Source of the DNA: Streptomyces gelaticus
GTDB taxonomy: Bacteria > Actinomycetota > Actinomycetes > Streptomycetales > Streptomycetaceae
Assembly: GCF_014649535.1 (NCBI RefSeq)
Contig: NZ_BMTF01000011.1
Span: forward strand, 62,001 to 126,000
Length of the DNA stretch: 64,000 nucleotides
Reading direction: 5' to 3'
Below the pieces are notes generated by a model, which was not told where the DNA came from, made no database searches, and saw only the letters and a program-made list of their open reading frames with translations. A program made the translations under genes and the position numbers. The stretch's first letter is position 1; the number at the start of each line of letters is the position of its first letter. Shown one piece after another: positions 44,831-53,413 of this stretch.

Positions 44831-45844
44831 TCACAGGCTGCGGGCACCCGTGCTCACGGCACCCCGGACAAGGGCCTCACCGGTCTCCGTGAGCGAGTGG
44901 ATGACCCGCTGTCCCGACCGGTGACTCGTCACCAGATCGCAGCCGCGCAGAACCGAGACGTGCTGGCTGATGGCTCCGGGGGTGACGTCGACCTGAGCGG
45001 CCAGCTCGCCGGTGGAGGACGGCATGACGAGCGCCTCCAGCACGGCGGCCCGGACACCGCCGAGGAGCGCCGCGAGCGAGCTGCGGCGGTCCTGCCCGTC
45101 GTGGTGCCAGATGTCCGCGGCCCCGGGTCTCGGGTACACGATCATCGACTGGAGCGGTGGCAGCATGGTGAGCACATCCGGGCCGCAGAAGACGCTCGGC
45201 ACGAGGACGATGCCCTTGCCGCCGAGGGTCTCCTCGAAGTTGTAGGTGCTGCGCACCGTGAGGCGGTCGTCGCGCCACCCGATCCTCTCGTTGAGGGCGG
45301 AGAAGACGGAAGCCGCCCCCGAGTTCTCCATCAGCCGCATCCGGGAACGCACGTCGGACACGAGCCCGCCGTACAGCCTCTGCCAGTACGGCTCAAGGGC
45401 CAGTTTCCAGTAGATCCGCAGCAGTTGCGTGATCTGTTCGATGGCCTTCTCGGGCTCGTCCAGCATCCTCCGGTGCAGTGGCGCCGCCTCCCGGCGCCAG
45501 GCGGACGGTGTTCCGGTGTCCCCCAGCATCCAGGCCACCTCGTCGACGAAGTGGGCGGGTTCGGTGGCACGCACCACCTCCAGTTCGGTCTCCACGCTCG
45601 CCGGTGCCCCGCTCGGCGCCGGCGTGAGGAAGTCCGGTACGTAGCCGGTCGCCGGGATCACGGCCCGCAGAGGGCGCAGGTCCACCCCCTTCAGTCTGCC
45701 GAGGATGTCGTCCACCCAGGGCTGGTGCTGGCTTCTGCGCGAGGGAGAAGCCAGCGTCCGGAAGCTGTAGACGGTCTCCCCCAGCGGAGACATCGAGAAC
45801 CGCACCTTCGCGACATCGTCGGCGGTCGCGCTGTAGCTGATCAA
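44831..45844 (-). CDS. ArsR-type regulator with DUF5937 N-terminal domain
   Basis: A regulator of about 337 residues. The C-terminal winged helix reads LAALLGGVRAAVLEALVMPSSTG, then LAAQVDVTPGAISQHVSVLR and DLVTSHRSGQRVIHSLTETG, a standard ArsR/HTH_5 domain without visible metal-binding Cys pairs. The N-terminal ~230 residues match the DUF5937 layout common in Streptomyces (DDVAKVRFSMSPLGETVYSF, then a long helical domain). The start is uncertain: TTG at 45842-45844 with GGGGA just upstream gives the usual short leader before ADDVAKVRF; starts as far as 46006 are open. Its position between papB and the plus-strand operon makes it the probable pathway regulator; the ligand is unknown. Confidence 0.85.
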   Translation of the reverse strand: MISYSATADDVAKVRFSMSPLGETVYSFRTLASPSRRSQHQPWVDDILGRLKGVDLRPLRAVIPATGYVPDFLTPAPSGAPASVETELEVVRATEPAHFVDEVAWMLGDTGTPSAWRREAAPLHRRMLDEPEKAIEQITQLLRIYWKLALEPYWQRLYGGLVSDVRSRMRLMENSGAASVFSALNERIGWRDDRLTVRSTYNFEETLGGKGIVLVPSVFCGPDVLTMLPPLQSMIVYPRPGAADIWHHDGQDRRSSLAALLGGVRAAVLEALVMPSSTGELAAQVDVTPGAISQHVSVLRGCDLVTSHRSGQRVIHSLTETGEALVRGAVSTGARSL

Positions 45845-46193
45845 CGTTTCCCCGTCCCACCACTCGACCCGGCGCCCTCGGTCGAGGGTGCCGGTGAACG
45901 GTAGGCCGGGGAAGATGCCCGTACGGGTCCGGAATCGGACAGGTGAACCAACGTGATCACAACGGAACATGACCCATCCGGAATGCAGGAGGCCGTCTGC
46001 CCGCATCCGTTCCGGCGAAAGCGCACGGCCTCAGCAAGTCCCGGCCTGGATTCGTTCCCACCTGAACCGGAATAAAGAAAGCGCTATTCCGGACACAGTG
46101 AGTCCGATAGTCATCACGGAGAAAATCAGCCTTAAATCTGTCCGAAAATCGCGGCCGCACCCTCCGGCGCCGGAGGGTGCGGCCGTCGTCGGC
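45845..46193. other. Intergenic region, 349 bases, with promoter space and terminator
   Basis: This gap holds the ArsR-type gene promoter on the minus strand and the terminator of the GNAT gene (46152-46185). The part from about 46060 to 46150 is unusually AT-rich for this genome. If the regulator starts at an upstream in-frame codon (to 46006), part of this region is coding. Confidence 0.4.
46152..46185. terminator. Perfect 34-base palindrome, terminator of the GNAT gene
   Basis: Positions 46152-46168 and 46169-46185 are exact reverse complements with no loop bases. On the minus strand it starts 8 bases after the GNAT stop and is followed by an ATTTTC tract, so it should end the GNAT transcript; it can fold in either direction. 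Confidence 0.8.
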
Positions 46194-46772
46194 CTAGTCG
46201 GTCCCCGCAGGTTCGATCTCCCGGGCGAGGATCGCGTAGACGTACTCGCTGCCCCAGCCCCGGTCGTCGCGGTCGTTCTCGATCAAGTGGGCCTCCCGGC
46301 GCATCGAAAGCCGCTCGCAGATCCGCACGGAGGCCGTGTTGTCCGCGTCGATGCGAGCGAACAGGCGGTGCACGGAAAGCTGTTGAAAGGCCAGGTCACG
46401 CAGGGCGAGCGCGGCCTCGGTGGCATACCCCCGGCCCCCGTGGTCCGGGTGGAAGACCCATCCGATCTCGGCCTGCCCGGCGTACGCGCTCGACAGCGAG
46501 ACCATCACCTCGCCGATCACCCCGGGAGTGTCGTGACGGCAGACCGCCAGCGTGAGGCTGTCGCCGTCCTCCTTCCAGTGGGTGCCCTGCCCGATGCGTC
46601 CGATGACCTCCGCGCAGCGCGCGCGATCACGCGGCGGCCGGTAGAGGTACCTGGCCACCTCGGGCAGACCTTGATACGCGTACATGTCGTCCAGATCATT
46701 CTCCGCGAACAGCCGGAGAACCAGCCGATCCGTTTTCAACGGCTCTGAGAAGACAGTCGCATTCATACTCAT
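46194..46772 (-). CDS. GNAT-family N-acetyltransferase (RimJ/RimL type)
   Basis: A 192-residue GNAT acetyltransferase of the RimJ/RimL group. The TDRLVLRLFAENDLDDMYAY start, the strand AEIGWVFHPDHGGRGYATEA with the acetyl-CoA pyrophosphate loop (HGGRGYAT), and RLFARIDADNTASVRICERL are typical. Substrates in this group include protein N-termini and small amines, and several act as self-resistance enzymes. Between two arms of an amine-rich pathway, tailoring or self-protection by N-acetylation is plausible. ATG at 46770-46772 has GAGGAAG 5 bases upstream; a second ATG six bases later is possible. Confidence 0.88.
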   Translation of the reverse strand: MSMNATVFSEPLKTDRLVLRLFAENDLDDMYAYQGLPEVARYLYRPPRDRARCAEVIGRIGQGTHWKEDGDSLTLAVCRHDTPGVIGEVMVSLSSAYAGQAEIGWVFHPDHGGRGYATEAALALRDLAFQQLSVHRLFARIDADNTASVRICERLSMRREAHLIENDRDDRGWGSEYVYAILAREIEPAGTD

Positions 46773-47355
46773 CCGGCTTCCTCGGAAAATCCATGATTGA
46801 CGTGCCAACATCAGCAACTTAGACTCCACTGCGCTACCTGACCAGGGGCATCTGCAAGCGGGGGACGCTGTGTGATGCGGCGGCGTGGACGATGTGTCAG
46901 TCCTGGGCGTGTGTGGGGCTCACAGCACTCCACCGCCCACTTCTCACCGATCACCCTCATACGGCTCCGAACAGACGGACAAGCGGCACGGCAGTACCCG
47001 GGCCGCCGTCCGGTCGCACAACGATGTGCTCTCCCACCGCACTTCACGCCCCGGTGGCAGGCGGCGTGCACGCGGTGAAACAGCGGGCGGCCGCGGTCAC
47101 CCGCGACCGCAGGCCGCCCCGGCGAACGGGGTCGGCAAGGCTCGCCGCCCCGGTGCCGCGCCGGCCCTCCCCCGCCCCGCGATCCCTGTCCCCCGCTACG
47201 GCGCAATGCCCTCCGTCTTGTCGGCCGCCTTCGTCCCGGGCGGCCCGGCCGGAGTGACCGTTCCAGGCACTACGACATCCGCATACGTCCCTTTCTCACG
47301 GTTGGAGCACGCGCCCGAGCGGCGCCATGCCCTGCCCGAAGACACGAGGAGAATC
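46773..47355. other. Divergent intergenic region, 583 bases
   Basis: This region separates the GNAT gene (minus) from the flavoprotein operon (plus) and should hold both promoters. An open frame reads through most of it into the flavoprotein gene but is Arg/Pro/Ala-rich and lacks domain content, so it is taken as non-coding. CGAGGAGAATC just before 47356 is the ribosome-binding site for the first plus-strand gene. No clear -10/-35 pair was picked out. Confidence 0.45.
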
Positions 47356-48795
47356 ATGCACGCAGGGCCACAGCAGACCGCCGTCGTCGTCGGCAACGGG
47401 GCGGTCGGCGCCTCGATCGCTTACGAGCTGAGCAGCCGCGGTTTCCACGTCACGCGCGTGGGCCGGGAGAACCGTCCGTACGCCGCCTCCCTCGCCGCCG
47501 GCGCGATGCTCGGCTGCTTCGGCGAGGTCACCACCTCGCTGCTGGCCAGTGACCACGGGCGTGCCAAGCTCGACATGGACCACCGGGCCCGCCGCTACTG
47601 GAACGAGTGGGACGAGCGCCTGAGCCAGGACTCGGGCGACTCCCGCACCCTCTTCAGCGCCGACGGGACGTTCGTCCTGCTCAACACGATGGGCTCGGCC
47701 CCGGTCGACTCCGGCAACTACCGCGCCATCGAGGCGACGCTGCGGGAGTACGAGGAGCCGTACGAGACCGTCGACCCCGAGGAACTGGACTGGCTGGCGC
47801 CCAACGACCTCTCCCGTTCGCTTCGCGGCATGTTCATCCCGGGTGAACGCGCCGTGGACTCGCACCGGTTGCTGGTCAAGCTCGACCAGGCGCTGGTGAA
47901 GGCGGGCGGCAAGATCGTCGATGCCGAGGCACTGGGTGTCCGGGTGGCGAACGGTCGCGCGACCGGTGTCGAGCTGGTGGGCGGGGAGGTTCTGCCCGCC
48001 GACCACGTCGTCGTGGCCGCCGGAGCCAAGTCCCTCACATTGCTGGACGAGGTGGCCGAGGCGCGCGCCAAGATGCCTCCCATGGTGAGCGGCTACGGGG
48101 TCTCCGCGCTGGTGGAGACCGAGGACCGCGCGCTGCCCTCGTCCGTGGTACGCACCCCCAACCGGGCCTTCGCCTGCGGCCTGCACGCCGTGCCGCGCGC
48201 CGACGGGGTGCTCTACCTCGGGGCCACCAACATCATCTCCGAGCAGCCGCGCCGCTTCGCCGCCGTGGGAGACCTCCAGTTCCTGCTCGGCTGCGCCGTG
48301 GACCAGCTGCACACCAGCCTCTCCGAGTCCTTGCTGCTGTCCGTGCAGGTCGGCAACCGGCCCGTGCCCGCCGACGGCTTCCCCCTGATCGGCGCTGCCG
48401 GAGCGGAGGGCCTGTGGCTGGCCACCGGCACCTACCGCGACGGACTGCACCAGTCGCCGCTGCTGGCCCGGCACATCGCCACGCTCATCGAGGGCGGCAC
48501 CAGCGAGTACGACTTCCTGTCGTCCTTCTCGCCGGTCCGCGCTCCGCTGGCCGGCGGGACCCGGGAGCAGGTCGTGACGACGACGGTCGAGCACATGATG
48601 GCCACCGGCTACGAGTACCGGTGGAACGTCGCGCCCGAGTGGCCGCCGCGCATCGAGCGGCACCTGCGCCGGTTCTACGGTGCCCTGGTGGAGGAGCTGC
48701 ACCCCTCGTTCACTCCCCCCGCCGAGCTGGTCGCCGCCATGACCGACGGCATCCGCGCGTCCCTCACGCGCTACTACGGGGCGTGGGCCTCATGA
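47356..48795 (+). CDS. DAO-family FAD oxidoreductase (glycine-oxidase-like)
   Basis: A 479-residue flavoenzyme of the D-amino-acid oxidase / ThiO type. The FAD motif is TAVVVGNGAVGASIAYEL, and the C-terminal GNRPVPADGFPLIGA with LWLATGTYRDGLHQSPL matches the glycine-oxidase end signature that places the substrate carboxylate. It should oxidise a secondary or primary amine of an amino acid, giving imine and hydrogen peroxide. The last ~90 residues go beyond the usual family length and contain no recognised domain. ATG at 47356 with CGAGGAG. It heads an eight- or nine-gene plus-strand operon; its stop overlaps the next start. Confidence 0.9.
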   Translation: MHAGPQQTAVVVGNGAVGASIAYELSSRGFHVTRVGRENRPYAASLAAGAMLGCFGEVTTSLLASDHGRAKLDMDHRARRYWNEWDERLSQDSGDSRTLFSADGTFVLLNTMGSAPVDSGNYRAIEATLREYEEPYETVDPEELDWLAPNDLSRSLRGMFIPGERAVDSHRLLVKLDQALVKAGGKIVDAEALGVRVANGRATGVELVGGEVLPADHVVVAAGAKSLTLLDEVAEARAKMPPMVSGYGVSALVETEDRALPSSVVRTPNRAFACGLHAVPRADGVLYLGATNIISEQPRRFAAVGDLQFLLGCAVDQLHTSLSESLLLSVQVGNRPVPADGFPLIGAAGAEGLWLATGTYRDGLHQSPLLARHIATLIEGGTSEYDFLSSFSPVRAPLAGGTREQVVTTTVEHMMATGYEYRWNVAPEWPPRIERHLRRFYGALVEELHPSFTPPAELVAAMTDGIRASLTRYYGAWAS

Positions 48796-49637
48796 CACAG
48801 GAGCTGACACGATCGGCCCGCGAAGCGGCCCGCACCCGCCTGACCGACGCAGGGGTGTGGGACGTCGAGGGCGACCTGGACGCATTACAGGAACGCTTTC
48901 TCGCCCCGGGGACGCCCACGGCGACGGCCCGCTTCGAGGCCGCCGTCGCGGAACGCTGCCGACGTATTCCGCTCGGCCACATCATCGGTTCGGCGTCGTT
49001 CGACGGACTGGAACTCGTCGTCGGCAGCGGCGTGTTCGTGCCCCGGCACGAGAGCACCGCACTGGTGGCCTGGGCGGCCGACGAGAAGACCCTGCCGTAC
49101 GAGGGCACCGCGCTCGACCTGTGCTCCGGCGTCGGGGCACTCGGCCTCGCCCTGTCGCGGCGCCGCCCCGACGCGGCAGTGACGTGCGTGGAGCTCGACG
49201 ACACCTGTCTGCAGTACCTGAACCGCAACACGGCGCGCCACCAGGCCGTGCTGGGCAGGGTCTCCGTGCACGCCGCCGACCTCACGGAGCCGGGCTGCCT
49301 CGACGCGTACCTCGGTACGACCGATCTCGTCATGGCGAACCCGCCATACGTCTCCCCCGATGTGCGGCTGCTGCCCGAATGGTCCGAGCACCAGCCCCGG
49401 GCCGCCGTCTACAGCGGTGCCGACGGCCTCGACCTGATCCGCCGGATCGTGGTCCTCGCCGCCGCGGCGCTGCGTCCGGGCGGGCATCTGGCGCTCGAAC
49501 ACGACCGGGCTCAGCCCGAGCAGGTGCGCGAGCTCCTGCGCGGTGACTCCTTCGAGGAGATCACCACCTTCACCGACACCGCCGGCGAGCCGCGGATCAC
49601 CGTCGCCCGCCGCACCGACCACGGAGGTACCGGGTGA
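48792..49637 (+). CDS. PrmC/HemK-like SAM-dependent methyltransferase
   Basis: A 281-residue methyltransferase of the PrmC/HemK group. The N-terminal helical part reads RRIPLGHIIGSASFDGLEL, where release-factor enzymes have a similar recognition loop; motif I is ALDLCSGVGALGLAL, and the amide/amine-methylating NPPY motif is MANPPYVSP. Because the house-keeping PrmC is normally beside prfA, a copy inside a biosynthetic operon probably methylates an amide or amine nitrogen of the product, for instance an aromatic or peptide nitrogen. ATG overlaps the flavoprotein stop (ATGA); its stop overlaps the next gene. Substrate is inferred. Confidence 0.88.
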   Translation: MTQELTRSAREAARTRLTDAGVWDVEGDLDALQERFLAPGTPTATARFEAAVAERCRRIPLGHIIGSASFDGLELVVGSGVFVPRHESTALVAWAADEKTLPYEGTALDLCSGVGALGLALSRRRPDAAVTCVELDDTCLQYLNRNTARHQAVLGRVSVHAADLTEPGCLDAYLGTTDLVMANPPYVSPDVRLLPEWSEHQPRAAVYSGADGLDLIRRIVVLAAAALRPGGHLALEHDRAQPEQVRELLRGDSFEEITTFTDTAGEPRITVARRTDHGGTG

Positions 49638-50899
49638 GCGCGGACCGGACACCGCAGAACTGGCTGACCACCCGCAGGGACCGCACGTCATCGGCCCTGG
49701 ACCAGTGCTTCGCCGAGGGGCTGACCGGGCACACCGTGGTTTCCCGCGACCGCAAGCGGGTCACCCTCCAGGACGGCACGACGGCCACGGAGTTCGTGTC
49801 GTGCTCCTACCTCGGTCTGGAGTCCCACCCCGCGCTGGGGCAGGCCGTGGTCGAGGCCGTCGGCCGCTTCGGTGTGCACCTGTCGTCCTCGCGCAACCGG
49901 ATGCGGCCCTCCTACCTCCCCGAGCTGGAGGAGCTGCTGGCCCGCATCTATCCGGGCACCTGTCCCTGTGTGTTCACCTCCACCAGCAACGTCCATCTCG
50001 GCGTGCTGCCGCTCCTGGCCTCGGGGTCGCTGCCCAGCTATCCCGTACAGGGCGGACCCCATCTGTTCGTGGACCGCACCGCTCATGCCTCGATGCAGGT
50101 ACTGCGGGGAATCTTCGCGCAGTTCGGGCCGGTCGACCGGTTCCGCTCGGAGGATCCCGCCTCGGTGGACGAGTCGCTCCAGCGGGCCACCGCAAAGGGC
50201 CGCACCCCGGTCTTCCTGGTGGACGGTGTCGGTTCGATGAACGGCCTCGTCCCCGTGCACGAGCTGGCCCGGCGGGCGGCTTCCGCCGGCGGCTACCTCT
50301 ACGTCGACGACGCCCACGGCATCTCCATCGACGGTGCCGCGGGCTGCGGTTACGCCTTCGACGCGCTGGGGGGCAAGCTCCCCCACAACGTCGTCCTGGC
50401 CGGCTCCCTGTCCAAGGGCTTCGGCGGCTCGGGCGGCTTCCTCCTCGTCGCGTCCGGCGAGGACGTCGCCGTCGTCAGGAAGCTCGCCAATCCGCTGGTC
50501 TTCGGCCACTCGGTGATGGTGCCGATGATGGCGGCCAACGTCGCGGCGGCCCGTATCCACCTCTCCCCCGAGATCACCGGACTCCAGGCGGGGCTGTGGG
50601 CGAACGCCGCCCGGCTCGACGAACTGACCGGCGGGAAGCTGTCCAACGCGGGGCTCCGCACCCCGGTGCGCGGCGCGGTGTTCGGCACCGAGGAGGAGGG
50701 GCTGCGTGCCGTACGACGGCTCAAGGAGCGTGGCGTGATCATGCTCCCCGCCTTCTACCCCACGGTGGCACAGGGCCAGTCCCTGCTGCGCTTCGCCCTC
50801 TCCGCACTGCACAGCGAGGAGGACCTGGCCCTGCTCGCGAACACGCTGGAGGAGAGCGGCCACTACAGCGGCGGTCAGGAGCTCGACGGCCGTGACTGA
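49634..50899 (+). CDS. PLP-dependent alpha-oxoamine synthase (BioF/KBL-like)
   Basis: A 421-residue fold-type I PLP enzyme of the alpha-oxoamine synthase family. FVSCSYLGLESHPAL, the DDAHGISIDG Asp-His pair, and the PLP-Lys in LAGSLSKGFGGSGGFL are present, and the C-terminal FYPTVAQGQSLLRFALSA contains the substrate-carboxylate Arg. Family members join an acyl thioester to an amino acid with loss of CO2, giving an alpha-aminoketone. In this setting the acyl donor could be the product of the reducing PKS and the acceptor a pathway amino acid. Housekeeping biotin (BioF) function is unlikely without other bio genes. GTG at 49634 overlaps the methyltransferase stop. Confidence 0.9.
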   Translation: MSADRTPQNWLTTRRDRTSSALDQCFAEGLTGHTVVSRDRKRVTLQDGTTATEFVSCSYLGLESHPALGQAVVEAVGRFGVHLSSSRNRMRPSYLPELEELLARIYPGTCPCVFTSTSNVHLGVLPLLASGSLPSYPVQGGPHLFVDRTAHASMQVLRGIFAQFGPVDRFRSEDPASVDESLQRATAKGRTPVFLVDGVGSMNGLVPVHELARRAASAGGYLYVDDAHGISIDGAAGCGYAFDALGGKLPHNVVLAGSLSKGFGGSGGFLLVASGEDVAVVRKLANPLVFGHSVMVPMMAANVAAARIHLSPEITGLQAGLWANAARLDELTGGKLSNAGLRTPVRGAVFGTEEEGLRAVRRLKERGVIMLPAFYPTVAQGQSLLRFALSALHSEEDLALLANTLEESGHYSGGQELDGRD

Positions 50900-52178
50900 G
50901 CAATCCACTCCGCCTGCCGCGGCGGATCGGCCTGCTGCGCCCCGCCCGGGGCTGGGGCCACTGGTACGTCCCATCGCCGTGTCCCACTTCGTCACCCATC
51001 TCGGCGACGGTCTGTTCTATGTCTGCGCGGCGCTGTACTTCACCCGGGTGGTCGGACTGGACGCGGTCGCCTACGGTGCCGCGCTCACCGCGTCCTGGCT
51101 GCTGGCCATGGTGCTCAGCGTGCCGGTCGGCCATCTCGCCGACCGGTTCGAGTCCCGGAACGTGGCCACCACCCTGCTCGCCGTGGCCGGTCTGTCGGTC
51201 TGCCTGTACCTCGTGACCTCGAACGTGCCGCTGTTCTTCGTGGGGGCCTGTCTGCTGGCGGTCTCCACGCAGGGCACCCAGTCCGCCCGCTCCGCCCTGG
51301 TGTCCCGCTCGTTCCCCGCCGAGCAGGTCACCAGGGTGCGGGCGGTACTGATCTCGACCGCCAACGCGGGTCTGGCGGTGGGCGCGATGCTGGGCGCGCT
51401 CGTCATCGCCGTGGACACCGGCACCGCGTACCGGGTGGCGTTCGCACTGGACGCGGCGACTTTCTTCCTCGCCGCCGTGCTGCTGCTCAAGGTCCCGGCG
51501 ACGCTGCGCACCGCGCCGGGCTCCCCGGCGGGCGGCACGGCGACCGCAGTCAAGGGCTCGCCGCTCCAGGTGTTCCGCGACCGGGGCTACGTCGCCGTCG
51601 GCGTCGTCAACCTGCTCCTGACGCTCCATGTGCCCCTGATCGACGTGGCCCTGCCGCTGTGGATCGTCCGGGAGACACAGGCTCCCGACTGGAGCATCGC
51701 CGCCGTCTTCGTCATCAACACCGCTCTGGTGGTGGTCCTGCAGTACCGGGTGTCGCAGACCGTGACCAGCATCGACGCCGGCCTGCGCAGCCTGCGTACC
51801 GGCGGACTGCTGCTGTTCGCGGGAATGGCGCTGTATTCCCTGTCCGGGCTGCCCTCGTCGCCCTGGGGGGCGGCGGGACTGCTCGTGCTGGCGGTCTCGG
51901 TCCTCACCTTCGGGGAGATGCGGCAGAGCTCCAGCATGAACGAGATCAGCTTCCGGCTCGTACCCGACGGCAGGTACGGCGAATACCAGGGCTTCTTCGG
52001 CATGGGCTCCACCATCGCCGAGGCGATCGGTCCGCTCGCCCTCACCTGGCTCCTGCTGTCCCACGGCTCCTGGGGGTGGCTGGTGCTCGGTGCGCTCTTC
52101 CTCGTCGCGGCCCTGGCCATGCCCTACTGCGTCGCCCTGGCCCGACGCTCCCCGCTGACAAGGGAGAACGCCCTGTGA
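50892..52178 (+). CDS. MFS transporter
   Basis: A 428-residue major facilitator transporter with about 12 transmembrane helices. The inter-helix loop GHLADRFESRNVATTLLAVAG after helix 2 is the MFS motif A region (GxLaDrfxxr). Hydrophobic segments recur regularly to the end. It overlaps the oxoamine synthase stop by 8 bases and its own stop overlaps the ATP-grasp start, so it is co-translated with the biosynthetic enzymes and is the obvious exporter of the product. Confidence 0.92.
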   Translation: MTEQSTPPAAADRPAAPRPGLGPLVRPIAVSHFVTHLGDGLFYVCAALYFTRVVGLDAVAYGAALTASWLLAMVLSVPVGHLADRFESRNVATTLLAVAGLSVCLYLVTSNVPLFFVGACLLAVSTQGTQSARSALVSRSFPAEQVTRVRAVLISTANAGLAVGAMLGALVIAVDTGTAYRVAFALDAATFFLAAVLLLKVPATLRTAPGSPAGGTATAVKGSPLQVFRDRGYVAVGVVNLLLTLHVPLIDVALPLWIVRETQAPDWSIAAVFVINTALVVVLQYRVSQTVTSIDAGLRSLRTGGLLLFAGMALYSLSGLPSSPWGAAGLLVLAVSVLTFGEMRQSSSMNEISFRLVPDGRYGEYQGFFGMGSTIAEAIGPLALTWLLLSHGSWGWLVLGALFLVAALAMPYCVALARRSPLTRENAL

Positions 52179-53413
52179 CACCGTCCCCGCCCCGCCCCGT
52201 GCTCCTGCTGCTCAGCGGCAGCCGCCGGGTCGTCGACAAGGCCCTGGGCCTCGGCCTCGACGTGGTGCACCTCCAGGCGCCCACCATGGCCGACCCCTCG
52301 CTGGACCCGCTGTGCCTGCGCTCGGTCGGCGTCGATCTGCTCGATGTGCCCGCCGTACTGGCCGTCGCCCGCACACTGCACGAGGAGTTCGGCTTCGCCG
52401 GGGTGTGCAGCAATCACGAACCCGCCTGCACGGCCGCCGAAGCGGTCGCCCTCGACCTGGGGCTGGTCGCCCCCGGAACCGGGGTCGCCGCGCTGCTGCG
52501 CGACAAGGCCCGAACCCACGAGGTGCTCGACAAGGACCCCTCGCTGCGCACCCCCTGGGCCCGGCTGAACAGCCCGGAGGACGCCCTCGGGGTCGCGGAG
52601 ACCGCCGGGTGGCCGCTGATCCTGAAACCCGTCGACGGCTCCGCCAGCCTGGGGGTGCTCAAGGTCGACGGCCCGGACGGACTCGACGCCGCGTGGCAGC
52701 GGGTGAAGAGCACCCTGCGCAACGACCACCACTACCACGAGGTGCTGCCCGTGACCGGCTACCTCGTCGAACCCTTCGCCCCCGGCGAAGAGTTCAGCGT
52801 CGAGACGTTCAGCGTCGGCGGAAGCCACGAGGTGCGGGCGGTGGTACGCAAACTCGTGGGAGGCTCGTTCGTCGAGACCGGCCACCTCGTCCCCGCCGGA
52901 CTCGACGCGGAGCGGCACCGGGCCGTCGTCGACCGTGTCGTCGCCTTCCTCGACCACGTCGGTCTGCGCGAGGGGCCCGCCCACACCGAGGTCATCGTCG
53001 GCGAGGCGGGCATCCACCTCGTCGAGTCCCATGCCCGTACCGGAGGCGACGAGATCCCCGCCCTCCTCGCCCTGGTCACCGGGCGGGACGTGGAGGCCGA
53101 CATGCTCGCCCACGCCTGCGGTGTGCCGCTGCCACCCGCCGTACCACCGCTCGGAGCCGCGGCCGTCAAGCGATACCTGCTGGCGGACCGCACCGGCCGG
53201 GTCACCGCGGTCGAGGGCGTGGCGGAGGCCGTCGCGCTGCCGGGCGTGCACAGCGTGCGCATCTGGACGAGCCCCGGCGACACGGTGCGCCCGGCGACGG
53301 CGAGTTGGGAGCGGCTCGGCGAGATCGTCGCCGTGGGCTCCACCACCGCCGCGGCCACCGCGGCCGCCGAGGGGGCCTGCCGGACCATCACCCTACGGAT
53401 GGAGGAACAGTGA
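52175..53413 (+). CDS. ATP-grasp carboxylate-amine ligase (first copy)
   Basis: A 412-residue ATP-grasp enzyme. The ATP-binding lobe has the Lys strand WPLILKPVDGSASLGV, the beta strand GYLVEPFAPGEEFSVETF supplies the Glu pair, and HTEVIVGEAGIHLVESHARTGG carries the metal-binding Glu and Asn/His. Proteins of this type ligate a carboxylate, through an acyl phosphate, to an amine, often joining amino acids into dipeptides. There is no partner NRPS condensation domain in the window, so this and the second copy are the likely amide-bond formers. GTG start overlaps the transporter stop (GTGA). Confidence 0.9.
   Translation: MTPSPPRPVLLLLSGSRRVVDKALGLGLDVVHLQAPTMADPSLDPLCLRSVGVDLLDVPAVLAVARTLHEEFGFAGVCSNHEPACTAAEAVALDLGLVAPGTGVAALLRDKARTHEVLDKDPSLRTPWARLNSPEDALGVAETAGWPLILKPVDGSASLGVLKVDGPDGLDAAWQRVKSTLRNDHHYHEVLPVTGYLVEPFAPGEEFSVETFSVGGSHEVRAVVRKLVGGSFVETGHLVPAGLDAERHRAVVDRVVAFLDHVGLREGPAHTEVIVGEAGIHLVESHARTGGDEIPALLALVTGRDVEADMLAHACGVPLPPAVPPLGAAAVKRYLLADRTGRVTAVEGVAEAVALPGVHSVRIWTSPGDTVRPATASWERLGEIVAVGSTTAAATAAAEGACRTITLRMEEQ

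Noticed and set aside
46885..47355. In-frame extension of the FAD oxidoreductase by about 157 residues
   Set aside because: The ATG at 47356 has a good ribosome site and gives the family-typical dinucleotide-binding N-terminus; the extension has no domain content.
49634..50899. Housekeeping biotin gene bioF
   Set aside because: No other bio genes are near and the gene is embedded by stop-start overlaps in a secondary-metabolism operon.
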